From positions 1 to 42,065 of the forward strand of contig NZ_AFJI01000076.1 of assembly GCF_000264785.1 (NCBI RefSeq): 42,065 nt of DNA, read 5' to 3'. This document shows, piece by piece, positions 9,049-17,950 of this stretch. The notes beneath the pieces were generated by a model that searched no databases, had not been told where the DNA came from, and saw only the letters and a list, made by a program, of their open reading frames with translations. Source of the DNA: Edwardsiella ictaluri ATCC 33202 (lineage in GTDB: Bacteria > Pseudomonadota > Gammaproteobacteria > Enterobacterales > Enterobacteriaceae). Positions within the stretch are counted from its first letter, which is position 1. Each line of letters begins with the position of its first letter. A program made the translations under genes and the position numbers.

Positions 9049-9784
9049 AAAGTAGTCTACAACGAAGAATAATAAAATGATGACGATTGATAACACTATA
9101 AATTAGCTGATGGAATGGATTTGGGTGGTGAAACATTTATACGTAATAAAGCCAAAGTTGAAATAAATAGCCGTAAAAAACAACACCGGAGTTTCTCCAC
9201 AGGCAGTGCTCTGATATTGACACCGTCATACGGCCGCTGCCGCCGCGCGGCGAAATAGCCCGGTGAACTCCGGGTTTGTCTTAAGGATCAGGCGCAGTAT
9301 AAACCCGGAGTTTACCATGACATGGTCATCCAGCAGGATGACGCGGATCATGGGAATGCCGCCTTGGCCAAGGAGGGGGTGCCTATGAGACCTGTGGCGA
9401 AAATCACTGCGATCAGTTGAGCGTATTTATTGCGTCATGGTAACAAAATTGTTATTAACCTGGCGCCGTCGTCACTGCGGCGGGAGTATCAACCGGGTAA
9501 TTCACCGGGGAGAGGCGCTACACCACGCCGGTTTATGCGGAATAACTGCGCACCTCACGGGATATATTGACTTCGAAAAATCCGCGTACGATGAATCCAG
9601 CCTAAAAATTAACATAGCAGGAAAATCATCGCAGAGATAACTGAAAATATTTATCAAGTTGTTCGAATTCCCCAAATAGCAATCGGCACCTTGAATGGAG
9701 GATAATTATCCGCGCCGGATTGTCATCATCGCGATACGGTGATAGCCAGAGAGAGGGCCAACGCGTGGGAAGGAGTGCCAGGCA
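9049..9784. other. Intergenic region with a decayed regulator gene
   Basis: A 736-base gap between divergently read genes. The part next to the PBP3-like gene (9049-9180) is AT-rich and should carry its promoter. A short regulator remnant lies at 9226-9351. A 67-codon plus-strand frame at 9437-9640 has no recognisable product and no good ribosome binding site, and I treat it as noise. AT-rich sequence before 9785 probably holds the LuxR-type gene's promoter. Confidence 0.5.
9226..9351 (-). pseudogene. Remnant of a UhpA-like response regulator (N-terminal receiver fragment)
   Basis: A 41-codon minus-strand frame starts MIRVILLDDHVMVNSGF and ends at a TGA after an alanine run. The opening matches the start of the receiver domain of LuxR/FixJ-type regulators, UhpA in particular, with the acidic pair DD at 8-9. 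The rest of the receiver (phosphorylation Asp, conserved Lys) and the DNA-binding domain are missing, and no continuation was found in other frames over the next 100 bases. This looks like the 5' stub of a deleted regulator gene. A functional micropeptide is possible but less likely. Confidence 0.5.
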
Positions 9785-10519
9785 ATGACAGCAGTACAGG
9801 ATCGTTTCGCTCACCAGTCTCCGCTTTCGGATACAGATCGCCGGGTGACGCTGGTGATGGACTGCGATCGTTTTTTTTATCACAGTCTGGCGCAGCATAT
9901 TATTTCTGACGATCGGATATTACATGAAACGCGCTATGCCCACCTGGCGGAGGCAATCGCCACACGGCAGGTCGACCAGGTGATCGCCGAGCTGTATACC
10001 CATGATGATACGCCCATCGATGCGCTGCTGGCGCTGATGCGCGTTCGCGCCTATCGTCCGTCGCTGCGGATTACGGTGATGACGGATATTACCCATCCGG
10101 CGGTGCTGGCGGCCGTTCACAGCCTGGGGCAGGTGAGCCTGATCTCCAAGCGGGAGCCACTGCCCCGTCTCGCCGAGGCCTACCGGCGTGCGCAGCGTCA
10201 GGCGCATCTCAGCCCGCGGATGATACGCAAGATGCAGGCACAGCCTGAGGTGGCCGGCATGTCGTTTCACGAGTGGAAGGTGGTGGCCATCCGCAGCCGC
10301 GGCGGCGATAACTATCAGGTCGCCAGCTACCTTGGGATCCATCATAAAAGCGTTAACTATCGCCAGCGCTGCATCATGCAGAAACTGGCATTCGCCAGTA
10401 AGCCGGAGTTTTTGCGGTTTCTCAGCGCAATGAGCGATAACCCGGTGCATGCTCCCTGCTTACCGCGGCACCGGCAGCACGCCGGTATGGGGCGGACGCC
10501 GCTGAGCTCTCTGCGTTAA
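9785..10519 (+). CDS. LuxR-family transcriptional regulator with atypical receiver-like domain
   Basis: A 244-residue DNA-binding protein. Residues about 20-130 resemble a degenerate receiver domain (VTLVMDCDRFFYHSL, LRITVMTD and the KRE at 122-124) but lack a clear phosphorylation aspartate, as in the RcsA/BglJ-type regulators. Residues about 158-215 form a LuxR-type helix-turn-helix (FHEWKVVAI, QVASYLGIHHKSVNYRQRC, then MQKL). A 25-residue basic tail follows. ATG at 9785 is preceded by GGAAGGAG at a usable distance. Its targets are unknown. It lies in a region of gene decay, and no partner gene is adjacent. Confidence 0.78.
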   Translation: MTAVQDRFAHQSPLSDTDRRVTLVMDCDRFFYHSLAQHIISDDRILHETRYAHLAEAIATRQVDQVIAELYTHDDTPIDALLALMRVRAYRPSLRITVMTDITHPAVLAAVHSLGQVSLISKREPLPRLAEAYRRAQRQAHLSPRMIRKMQAQPEVAGMSFHEWKVVAIRSRGGDNYQVASYLGIHHKSVNYRQRCIMQKLAFASKPEFLRFLSAMSDNPVHAPCLPRHRQHAGMGRTPLSSLR

Positions 10520-10593
10520 CGCGCTTTCTACCGTATACAATGCGCGGTGCAGGCAATGTGGCGTCTATCACAACGTCCCCCGTACCGACGGAC

Positions 10594-11129
10594 TCAGTCG
10601 CTCGGAGTCAGAATACGGCGGGCCACCGTCTCATCAATATGCTGCCGCTCCCCCAGCGACAGCAGTTGAAAACGGCGCAGGTTATCGATAATGGCGACCA
10701 CAGGCGCTGAGCCAGTTCGGCATCCCCATATCGCTGAAGCAGCGCTCGGTGTGCCCGATGGCCGAGGCGATCTGCGCCACATCTCCCAGGGATCGCCCGG
10801 ACAGTACGCCGCGGCGGCGATAAACTTGCTGCCGTCGATCGCCGAGCCGCCACGATGGCCAGCAGAAAATCGATGCGCTGTTCGCGCACCTTCTATACCG
10901 TCTTCAGCAGCGTCTCCTGCAGGGGGGCCTCGATGCCACCAAACTCAGCGACGATGCGTGGCCCCAGTACGCGACGAACTCCATCCAGGTAGCCACACTG
11001 GTGGGCGTTATTGCCGCCGTAGGTGAGCAGAATGCGCGCTCCGACGGGAATAGATTGCGGAATATCGGCGATGCGCCCGCCGCCAAACAGAATGTGGGTG
11101 GGATTATAGTAATCAAAGTTGAATATCTG
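10594..11129 (-). pseudogene. yqhD: Decayed YqhD-like NADPH-dependent alcohol/aldehyde dehydrogenase
   Basis: Read on the minus strand, the sequence from about 11129 encodes FNFDYYNPTHILFGGG, then ARILLTYGGNNAHQ, then VAEFGGIE, matching the first third of the iron-containing alcohol dehydrogenase YqhD. It carries an in-frame TAG after LLKTV, then VREQRIDFLLAIV, then a frameshift to GSKFIAAA. The central catalytic and metal-binding region is absent. The sequence resumes with the C-terminal part in two frames (QIASAIGHTERCF, then GERQHIDETVARRIL) and stops at 10594. YqhD is about 387 residues; under half remains. The start codon also appears lost. The lesions are several and independent, so this is old decay rather than a sequencing error. 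Confidence 0.85.
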
Positions 11130-11759
11130 CGGGGCTCCCCAGTCGTGGCGGGGGAATACGCTTTCCCCGGTGGGATCGGTCGTATCCGTTGGTGTGTGGT
11201 TAACATCGGCATAGCGCGTCGGGGTAGGCCACAGCCTGACATGCTCCTCCTGAGCCTACTGGTACTAAAAGCAGCCATGTGCACTTTTGGTCATAAAAAC
11301 CATTAGCCTTATGTGTAATTTCAGTACGTAGTGTAATTTATTATATTTAATGATGAATATTTCGAATAAACCCGTTGAATAGTTATATCGATATTACTGA
11401 ATAAAAGAGAAATAGAGGATTGGCGATGGAATGGAGATCTCCGCATTAATTGATATATATCAGAGTGTAGCTCAGGAAATATTCTATGAAACGACTCCGT
11501 CCATCAAGGCTATCTATTTTTATTCTATGGTTTTGCTCAGCGTTTAGTTTTTCATGTGATTGTTTAAATTTATTCAGTGTTTAAACCTATGGATATACAT
11601 TAACACAACATTAAAATCCAAAACTGTAAAAAATAGTTTATTTTTCCTACAATTATTTTTCTTGCTATTCAAAAAGTTAAACGTATAGCCAGCGCAGATT
11701 TCTCATTAGGTTAAAATATGAACTAATTCGGCAAATGTCATACTTTTCCCGCCACTTTT
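11130..11759. other. Long non-coding stretch upstream of the flhD control region
   Basis: No gene is recognised. The first 100 bases may be more of the decayed dehydrogenase locus. From 11290 on the sequence is AT-rich with no sustained reading frame. Long AT-rich upstream regions are typical of flhDC, where many regulators bind, but I could not identify individual sites other than the CRP-type site that follows. Confidence 0.5.
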
Positions 11760-11775
11760 TGTGATTTGGATCACG
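11760..11775 (+). promoter_or_regulatory. CRP (cAMP receptor protein) binding site upstream of flhD
   Basis: TGTGA at 11760-11764 and TCACG at 11771-11775 are separated by six bases, a near-perfect CRP palindrome. Its centre lies about 72 bases before the start point predicted from the promoter below, the spacing known for CRP activation of flhDC in E. coli. This would tie motility to carbon starvation. Confidence 0.75.
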
Positions 11776-11803
11776 TTTTTCTCAAATTTGACACCTTGCC
11801 TCG

Positions 11804-11833
11804 TTGTACATTTCGGCCATTCAGGGGTAGAGT
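11804..11833 (+). promoter_or_regulatory. Likely flhDC promoter (sigma-70)
   Basis: TTGTAC at 11804-11809 and TAGAGT at 11828-11833 are 18 bases apart. Transcription would begin near 11840, leaving a leader of about 230 bases before flhD. Long flhD leaders are targets of CsrA and small RNAs in relatives. The hexamers are imperfect, so the call leans on the CRP spacing. Confidence 0.45.
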
Positions 11834-12070
11834 TGCGCTGCTTTAAGAATCGTCTTAATGCCGTCTGTTATTCACCCCTAGGGTGCCTAACCTCCATTTG
11901 TATATCAAAAGTACAACGTCGGGTCATATAACACGCAGCAAACATGACCGTTATGCTTCATTTCACATTAGTTGAGCGGTTATCAGGTACCTCATTCTCC
12001 TGCGCCTCGCGCAGTTATAGTAAAGGTACGTTTCATTGTGTTGGCCGATTGAGTCAAGCAGGGTGAGATA

Positions 12071-12418
12071 ATGAGTACCTCGGAAATACTTAAACATATT
12101 TATGACATCAACTTGTCATATTTGTTATTAGCACAGCGATTAATTCATGACGACAAAGCCTCTGCCATGTTTCGGCTGGGGATTGACGCAGACATGGCGG
12201 AAACCTTGGTTCAGCTGACGCTGCCACAGATGGTAAAACTGGCTGAAACCAATCAGTTGGTGTGCCAGTTTCGCTTTGAAGATCATCAGACCATCCAACG
12301 CTTGACCCAAGAGTCACGTGTGGACGATCTGCAACAGATTCATACCGGAATTCTTTTGTCCAGCCACCTGCTTCAGCAGCTGTCGGCAGATGGAAATGAT
12401 TCGGGGAAACGGGGCTGA
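12071..12418 (+). CDS. flhD: Flagellar master regulator subunit FlhD
   Basis: A 115-residue helical protein that joins FlhC in the FlhD4C2 activator of class 2 flagellar genes. It matches E. coli FlhD in length and along its sequence ([20 protein letters not shown] at the start, [15 protein letters not shown] in the middle), including a cysteine in NQLVCQF at about residue 65 used for the dimer disulphide. ATG follows GGGTGAGATA. flhC begins two bases after the flhD stop, so the two are translated from one message. Expression is expected to depend on the CRP-type site and promoter upstream. Confidence 0.96.
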   Translation: MSTSEILKHIYDINLSYLLLAQRLIHDDKASAMFRLGIDADMAETLVQLTLPQMVKLAETNQLVCQFRFEDHQTIQRLTQESRVDDLQQIHTGILLSSHLLQQLSADGNDSGKRG

Positions 12419-12419
12419 A

Positions 12420-13001
12420 ATGAGCGAAAAAAGCATCATTCAGGAAGCACGCGACATACAGCTGGCGATGGAACTTATCTCTCTGGGGGCGCGTCTGCAG
12501 ATGTTGGAGAGCGAAACCCAGCTGAGCCGGGGACGCCTGATCAAGCTGTACAAGGAGCTGCGCGGCAGTCCGCCGCCGAAGGGGATGCTGCCATTCTCCA
12601 CCGACTGGTTTATGACATGGGAGCAGAATATCCACTCTTCCATGTTCTATAATATTTATGCGTTTATGCTGACCAGCGGCGCCTGCCACGGGGTAGAGGC
12701 GGTGATCCGCGCCTACAAACTCTACCTGGAGCAGTGTCCGCCGGCGGACGGCGAATTGCCGGTGTTGGCGCTGACACGTGCCTGGACGCTGGTGCGCTTC
12801 GTCGAGAGCGGCATGTTGGAATCGGCCCACTGCAACAGCTGTGACGGTAGCTTTATTACCCATGCTCATCAGCCGCTGCACAGTTTTGTCTGTAGTTTGT
12901 GCCAACCGCCGTCGCGGGCGATAAAAAGACGTAAACTTTCTGAGAATCCTGCCGATATCTTTCCACACTTGCTCGGTGAGCAAGAGAAACGTGTGGTGTA
13001 A
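12420..13001 (+). CDS. flhC: Flagellar master regulator subunit FlhC
   Basis: A 193-residue DNA-binding partner of FlhD. The zinc-binding cysteines are present as C138/C141 (HCNSC) and C158/C161 (VCSLC), the four-cysteine pattern known for FlhC. The N-terminal helices and the [12 protein letters not shown] segment match E. coli FlhC. An open frame runs 34 codons upstream inside flhD, but homology and the short gap after the flhD stop set the start at 12420. The 3' coding region also holds a sigma-28 promoter for motA, so its codons are under double constraint. Confidence 0.96.
   Translation: MSEKSIIQEARDIQLAMELISLGARLQMLESETQLSRGRLIKLYKELRGSPPPKGMLPFSTDWFMTWEQNIHSSMFYNIYAFMLTSGACHGVEAVIRAYKLYLEQCPPADGELPVLALTRAWTLVRFVESGMLESAHCNSCDGSFITHAHQPLHSFVCSLCQPPSRAIKRRKLSENPADIFPHLLGEQEKRVV
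12932..12958 (+). promoter_or_regulatory. Sigma-28 (FliA) promoter for motA-motB-cheA-cheW, inside flhC
   Basis: TAAACTTT (12932-12939), an 11-base spacer and GCCGATAT (12951-12958) match the FliA consensus TAAAGTTT-N11-GCCGATAA with two mismatches. It lies within the last codons of flhC, about 195 bases before the motA start. The motA operon is a known class 3, FliA-dependent operon in enterics. Confidence 0.88.
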
Positions 13002-13153
13002 CTGATTGAGGCAATCAGCCCAGTAGCGTGCGGTACAGCGTCAATGCTACCGTGCGCTGTCTTCGGGCACATTCTGTCATCGACCTTCTTCTTTCCGGCC
13101 CTGGGCCGGCAGATTACATCCGACTGTTCACTCCGATCATGTAAGGAATTCAC

Positions 13154-14059
13154 GTGCTGATTCTACTGGGATATGCCGTTGTGCTAATCGCGGTTTTTGG
13201 CGGTTACACGCTTGTTGGGGGCCATCTGGGAGCGTTGTATCAGCCATCTGAGTTATTGATTATTGGGGGAGCGGGCATCGGCGCTTTCATCGTAGGCAAT
13301 AATGGCAAGGCGATTAAGTCGACGCTGCGAACCCTGCCCAGGCTTGCCCGCGGCTCTAAGTACAACAAGGCGTTGTATATGGATGTGATGGGGCTGATGT
13401 ATCAGCTTCTGGCCAAATCGCGTCAGCAGGGCATGCTGACCCTGGAGCGTGATATCGAAGATCCTAAAGAGAGCGAAATTTTTTCTAATTATCCCCGTCT
13501 GATTGCCGATAACACACTCATTGAGTTTATTACCGACTATATGCGACTGATCATCAGCGGCAACATGAATGCCTTTGAGATCGAATCCCTGATGGACGAA
13601 GAGATCGAGACCTTCGAACAGGAGGCCGAGGTGCCGGCCGGCAGCCTGGCGGCGGTCGGTGACTCTCTGCCGGCGTTCGGTATCGTAGCGGCGGTGATGG
13701 GGGTTGTACATGCCCTGGCTTCGGCCGATCGCCCCGCGGCAGAGCTGGGGGCGCTGATCGCCCATGCCATGGTCGGGACGTTTCTGGGTATCCTGCTGGC
13801 CTATGGATTTATCTCCCCTCTGGCTTCGCTGATGCGTCAGAAGAGCGCCGAAACCGCCAAAATGATGCACTGCATTAAGACGACGCTGCTCTCCAGTCTG
13901 AACGGCTATGCCCCGCAGATTGCGGTGGAGTTTGGCCGTAAGACACTGTACTCCACCGAGCGACCGTCATTTCTTGAGCTGGAAGAGCATGTGCGTCAGG
14001 TGAAATACCCGGCGAAACAGGCGGCAACGGAACAGGCGGCAACGGAAGACGAAGTATGA
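13154..14059 (+). CDS. motA: Flagellar stator protein MotA
   Basis: A 301-residue inner-membrane protein, one half of the proton channel that drives the flagellar motor. It has four hydrophobic segments (residues about 1-22, 34-50, 170-192 and 200-222) and a large charged cytoplasmic loop that contacts FliG. The [20 protein letters not shown] stretch carries the conserved proline near 173. It starts at GTG with TAAGGAATT before it. The C-terminus is a little longer than in E. coli (295 residues) and includes a short repeated [11 protein letters not shown] stretch. Its last codon overlaps motB by four bases (ATGA), implying coupled translation and matched stoichiometry. Confidence 0.95.
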   Translation: MLILLGYAVVLIAVFGGYTLVGGHLGALYQPSELLIIGGAGIGAFIVGNNGKAIKSTLRTLPRLARGSKYNKALYMDVMGLMYQLLAKSRQQGMLTLERDIEDPKESEIFSNYPRLIADNTLIEFITDYMRLIISGNMNAFEIESLMDEEIETFEQEAEVPAGSLAAVGDSLPAFGIVAAVMGVVHALASADRPAAELGALIAHAMVGTFLGILLAYGFISPLASLMRQKSAETAKMMHCIKTTLLSSLNGYAPQIAVEFGRKTLYSTERPSFLELEEHVRQVKYPAKQAATEQAATEDEV

Positions 14060-15060
14060 AGGGCGGTAAACAACCGGTCATTCTGGTCAAAAAGAAACGC
14101 AGCAGTCACGCTCAGGCCAGCCATGGTGGTTCCTGGAAGATAGCCTATGCCGATTTTATGACCGCCATGATGGCGTTCTTCCTGGTGATGTGGCTGCTGG
14201 CGATCGCCAGCCCGCAGGAGCTGACCCGCATCGCCGAATATTTTCGTACCCCGTTGAAGGTTGCCCTGAGCGGGGGACAGCGATCCAGCGATAGCTTTAG
14301 CCCGATCCCCGGTGGTGGCGATGATGTGACGCGGAAAGAGGGCGAGGTGCGTAAGTTTGCCGCAGATCCCGATCCGAAGACGCGTACCGATCAGATGCGC
14401 CTGAAGCGCCTGCGCGAGCGTCTGGAGCAGCTGATCCTCAGCGATCCACGCCTGAAGCTGTTGCGCCCGCACCTGATGATCAACATGACGGATGAAGGGC
14501 TGCGTATTCAGATTGTCGACAGCCAGAAGCGGCCGATGTTCAAGAACGGCAGCGCCCAGGTTGAGCCCTATATGCGGTATATCCTGCGGGCGATTGCGCC
14601 GATTCTGAATGAACTGCCGAACAAGATAAGCCTGTCCGGGCATACGGACGATCTGCCGTATGCCAATGGTGAAAAGGGATACAGTAACTGGGAGTTGTCG
14701 GCAGACAGGGCCAATGCATCACGGCGTGAGCTGATGGCCGGTGGTCTGGACAGCAATAAGATCCTGCGCGTGGTGGGTATGGCAGATACCATGAATTTGC
14801 ACAATATGGCTGGTAATGCCGCAGAAAACCGCCGAATCAGTATTCTGGTGCTGAATAAAGCCACCCAGGATCGGATTGAACGCGAGGATGCAGAGGGTGG
14901 CGACGCTATTGATATGAGTCAGCCGACGGTTCCGGAGCAGTGGCAGCGTATCGGGGCCGCCAGCGGCCAACCGGCGGTAACACCCTTGATTCCGACTCCG
15001 ACGCCGATGGCGCCAATGAACGACCACGTCAAAATTCCGAGCGCGATAGATAAGAGGTGA
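14056..15060 (+). CDS. motB: Flagellar stator protein MotB
   Basis: A 334-residue protein that anchors the stator to peptidoglycan. One membrane helix (about residues 29-50) contains the proton-carrying aspartate D33 in [16 protein letters not shown] plug and linker follow, then an OmpA-like peptidoglycan-binding domain (about 150-270) with [10 protein letters not shown] and NRRISILVL. It is about 26 residues longer than E. coli MotB, mostly in a proline-rich tail ([13 protein letters not shown]). It overlaps motA by four bases and is three bases from cheA, within one transcription unit. Confidence 0.95.
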   Translation: MKGGKQPVILVKKKRSSHAQASHGGSWKIAYADFMTAMMAFFLVMWLLAIASPQELTRIAEYFRTPLKVALSGGQRSSDSFSPIPGGGDDVTRKEGEVRKFAADPDPKTRTDQMRLKRLRERLEQLILSDPRLKLLRPHLMINMTDEGLRIQIVDSQKRPMFKNGSAQVEPYMRYILRAIAPILNELPNKISLSGHTDDLPYANGEKGYSNWELSADRANASRRELMAGGLDSNKILRVVGMADTMNLHNMAGNAAENRRISILVLNKATQDRIEREDAEGGDAIDMSQPTVPEQWQRIGAASGQPAVTPLIPTPTPMAPMNDHVKIPSAIDKR

Positions 15061-15063
15061 CCT

Positions 15064-17208
15064 GTGAGCATGGATATGAGTGCGTTTTATCAAACGTTCT
15101 TTGATGAAGCGGATGAACTGTTGGCTGATATGGAACAGCACCTGCTGGCGCTGGATCCCCAGGAGCCGGATAACGAACAACTGAACGCTATCTTTCGCGC
15201 TGCCCACTCTATCAAGGGGGGGGCGGCCACTTTCGGTTTTACCGTACTGCAGGAGACCACGCATCTGCTGGAAAACCTGCTCGACGGTGCCCGCCGTGGT
15301 GAAATGCGGCTGAGTACCGAAATCATCAACCTGTTTCTGGAAACCAAAGATATTATGCAGGATCAGCTCGATGCCTATAAGTCCGCGCAGGACCCCGATG
15401 CCGATAGCTTTGAGTATATCTGTCAGGCGCTGAGGCAGCTGGCGCAGGAAGCCAAAGGGGAGGCTCCTGTCGCGGCTCCGGCAAGCGTTGTGGCAGAGAC
15501 GGTCAGCGCTCCCGCAGCCCCGGCTGCAGCCCCCGCCGCGGCCGCGGCCCCGGCAACCGGAGCCATGACGGTCTCCCTGACCGGGCTCAAGCCGGCCGAA
15601 ATCCCGCTGATGCTGGAGGAGCTGGGGAATCTGGGTACCGTACAGCAGCATCAGGAGAGCGACAGTTCGCTGGAGGTGGTACTGGATACCACGGTCAGTG
15701 AGGATGATATTACGGCGGTGCTGTGCTTTGTGCTGGAGCCGGAGCAGATCCACTTTACCCATCCGACGGCGGAGGTAGCGCCGCAGGTCAGCCTGGAAGA
15801 GGCAGCCCTGTCATCTGATGCGGTGACCACCGAGACTTCCGTGGTGGAGCCTGCCCCGGTTTCTGCGGCCGCAGAGGCCACCGTGGCCCCGGCCGGAACC
15901 ACACCGGCCCAAGCTGAAACCACACCAGCCGCTGCGACTCCTGCTGAGGCTGGCGCAGCATCTGCCGCGCCAGCCCCGCATATCCCGCGTCACAACCCCC
16001 GCGCGGCCAAAGGGGCAGAGAGCAGCACCAGCATTCGCGTCGCCGTGGAGAAGGTCGATCAGCTGATCAATCTGGTGGGCGAACTGGTGATCACCCAGTC
16101 GATGCTGGCGCAGCGTTCCAATATGCTGGATCCGGTCGATCACGGCGATCTGCTCAATAGCCTGGGCCAGCTTGAGCGCAACGCCCGGGATCTGCAGGAG
16201 TCGGTCATGTCGATCCGCATGATGCCGATGGAGTACGTCTTCAGCCGTTTCCCGCGTCTGGTGCGTGATCTGGCCAGCAAGCTCGACAAGCAGGTAGAGC
16301 TGACCCTGCTGGGCAGCTCCACCGAACTGGATAAGAGCCTGATCGAGCGCATTATCGATCCGCTGACTCACCTGGTGCGCAACAGTCTGGACCACGGCAT
16401 CGAATCGCCGCAGGTACGCCAGGCGGCGGGTAAGAGCGCCGTCGGTAACCTGACTCTCTCTGCGGAACACCAGGGGGGCAATATCTATATTGAGGTCATC
16501 GACGATGGCGCCGGGCTGAATCACCAGAAGATCCTGGATAAAGCGCGTTCCCAGGGGATGGCGATACACGACAACATGACCGACGAAGAGATTGGCCTGC
16601 TGATCTTTGCGCCGGGTTTCTCCACCGCCGATAAAGTAACCGATGTTTCCGGACGCGGCGTCGGGATGGATGTGGTGAAGCGAAACATTCAGGCGATGGG
16701 CGGCCACGTTGAGATCGAATCGCGTGAAGGGAAAGGTACGACGATCCGTATCGTCCTGCCGCTGACCCTGGCGATTCTGGACGGTATGTCGGTCAAAGTC
16801 AGCGGCGAGGTTTTCATTCTGCCACTGAACGCCGTGATGGAGTCACTGCAGCCAAGCGACGATGATCTCTACCCGCTGGCCGGTGGTGAGCGGGTGTTGC
16901 AGGTGCGCGGCGAATATTTGCCGCTGGTGGAGCTGCATCGCGTCTTTGACGTCGCCGATGCCAAGACCGACGCCACTCAGGGGATTGTGGTGATCCTGCA
17001 AAGCGCCGGACGCCGCTATGCGCTGTTGGTCGATCAGCTGATCGGCCAGCATCAGGTGGTGGTGAAAAACCTGGAAACCAACTACCGCAAAGTGCCGGGT
17101 ATTTCCGCGGCAACCATCCTCGGCGACGGCAGCGTGGCGCTGATCGTCGACGTGGCGGCGCTGCAGGGCATCAACCGGGAAAAACGGGTCTCCGGCACGG
17201 CCGCCTGA
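15064..17208 (+). CDS. cheA: Chemotaxis histidine kinase CheA
   Basis: A 714-residue cytoplasmic kinase that phosphorylates CheY and CheB in response to receptors. P1 (1-130) carries the phosphorylated H48 in AAHSIKGG; P2 (about 167-236) docks CheY/CheB; P3 dimerisation spans about 324-400; P4 ATPase (about 401-566) has the N box HLVRNSLDHG and G box DDGAGL; P5 (570-714) binds CheW and receptors. It starts at GTG, as in E. coli. Met98 matches the start used for short CheA in E. coli, though no clear ribosome binding site is seen. It is 60 residues longer than the E. coli protein because the 131-165 and 237-320 linkers are long and rich in Ala and Pro. Confidence 0.96.
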   Translation: MSMDMSAFYQTFFDEADELLADMEQHLLALDPQEPDNEQLNAIFRAAHSIKGGAATFGFTVLQETTHLLENLLDGARRGEMRLSTEIINLFLETKDIMQDQLDAYKSAQDPDADSFEYICQALRQLAQEAKGEAPVAAPASVVAETVSAPAAPAAAPAAAAAPATGAMTVSLTGLKPAEIPLMLEELGNLGTVQQHQESDSSLEVVLDTTVSEDDITAVLCFVLEPEQIHFTHPTAEVAPQVSLEEAALSSDAVTTETSVVEPAPVSAAAEATVAPAGTTPAQAETTPAAATPAEAGAASAAPAPHIPRHNPRAAKGAESSTSIRVAVEKVDQLINLVGELVITQSMLAQRSNMLDPVDHGDLLNSLGQLERNARDLQESVMSIRMMPMEYVFSRFPRLVRDLASKLDKQVELTLLGSSTELDKSLIERIIDPLTHLVRNSLDHGIESPQVRQAAGKSAVGNLTLSAEHQGGNIYIEVIDDGAGLNHQKILDKARSQGMAIHDNMTDEEIGLLIFAPGFSTADKVTDVSGRGVGMDVVKRNIQAMGGHVEIESREGKGTTIRIVLPLTLAILDGMSVKVSGEVFILPLNAVMESLQPSDDDLYPLAGGERVLQVRGEYLPLVELHRVFDVADAKTDATQGIVVILQSAGRRYALLVDQLIGQHQVVVKNLETNYRKVPGISAATILGDGSVALIVDVAALQGINREKRVSGTAA

Positions 17209-17225
17209 CTCTTAACCATGCAACC

Positions 17226-17246
17226 GGCGCCGCCGTAGGCGGCGCT
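17226..17246 (+). other. GC-rich hairpin between cheA and cheW
   Basis: GGCGCCGCC (17226-17234) and GGCGGCGCT (17238-17246) form a stable stem with a 3-base loop in the 69-base gap between cheA and cheW. There is no T tract, so it is not an obvious terminator. It could stabilise the upstream message or tune cheW expression. Confidence 0.5.
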
Positions 17247-17277
17247 GATGACGATGAATAAATAAAGGTGAACTGAC

Positions 17278-17772
17278 ATGACTGGACTGGCTTCCGTAGA
17301 CAAACTGGCGGGTGAAACCGTGGGCCAGGAGTTCCTGGTATTTACGCTGGGGGATGAAGAGTACGGTATCGATATCCTCAAGGTGCAGGAGATCCGCGGC
17401 TACGATCAGGTTACCCGTATTGCCAATACGCCCTCTTTTATTAAAGGGGTGACCAACCTGCGCGGTGTAATCGTTCCGATCATCGATCTGCGGGTGAAGT
17501 TTTCTCAGCAGGACGTCAGCTATAACGATAATACCGTGGTTATCGTACTGAACTTCAGCCAGCGTGTCGTCGGGATCGTGGTGGACGGCGTCTCTGATGT
17601 GCTCTCCCTGAGCGCGGATCAGATCCGCCCGGCGCCGGAATTTGCGGTGACGTTGTCGACCGAGTATCTGACCGGCCTCGGCGCACTCGGCGAGCGTATG
17701 CTGATCCTGGTGGATATCGAAAAGCTGCTCAGCAGCGAGGAGATGGCGCTGGTCGATAGCGTCAGCGCCTGA
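17278..17772 (+). CDS. cheW: Chemotaxis coupling protein CheW
   Basis: A 164-residue adaptor linking receptor tips to the P5 domain of CheA in the signalling arrays. It is a single CheW domain spanning nearly the whole protein ([20 protein letters not shown] at about 17-36, then [15 protein letters not shown]). It matches E. coli CheW in length and sequence. ATG follows AAAGGTGAACTGAC. It is the last gene of the motA operon. A GC-rich hairpin without a T tract follows (about 17778-17801). Confidence 0.96.
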   Translation: MTGLASVDKLAGETVGQEFLVFTLGDEEYGIDILKVQEIRGYDQVTRIANTPSFIKGVTNLRGVIVPIIDLRVKFSQQDVSYNDNTVVIVLNFSQRVVGIVVDGVSDVLSLSADQIRPAPEFAVTLSTEYLTGLGALGERMLILVDIEKLLSSEEMALVDSVSA

Positions 17773-17889
17773 TATCAGGCCCGCCGCGGCGGCGGCGGGC
17801 CACTGCCCAGTGCGATTTACGGGGCTCATGATTAGTAGAATATGCTGTTATAGTGGCCAAAAAAGATAATTTGACTGTCCTTCCCGCCA

Positions 17890-17916
17890 TAAAGTTTTAT
17901 CGCCGCGCGCCGATAT
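17890..17916 (+). promoter_or_regulatory. Sigma-28 (FliA) promoter for tsr-tap-cheRBYZ
   Basis: TAAAGTTT (17890-17897), exactly 11 bases, then GCCGATAT (17909-17916): one mismatch to the FliA consensus. It lies 34 bases before the tsr ATG and is the obvious promoter of the receptor/adaptation operon. Confidence 0.95.
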
Positions 17917-17950
17917 TTCTGACATCTGATGCAGCAAAAATGAGACGCCC

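Noticed and set aside
9437-9640. 67-codon plus-strand frame
   Set aside because: No clear ribosome binding site and no recognisable sequence; composition like the surrounding intergenic DNA.
14719-15762. 347-codon minus-strand frame opposite motB and cheA
   Set aside because: Spans the junction of two well-identified genes on the other strand and has no recognisable domain.
15454-16023. Repetitive Ala/Pro-coding DNA considered as a tandem repeat
   Set aside because: The repetition is in amino-acid composition only; there is no regular DNA repeat unit.
17778-17801. GC-rich hairpin after cheW considered as a terminator
   Set aside because: Strong stem but no T tract follows; the evidence is not enough to call termination.
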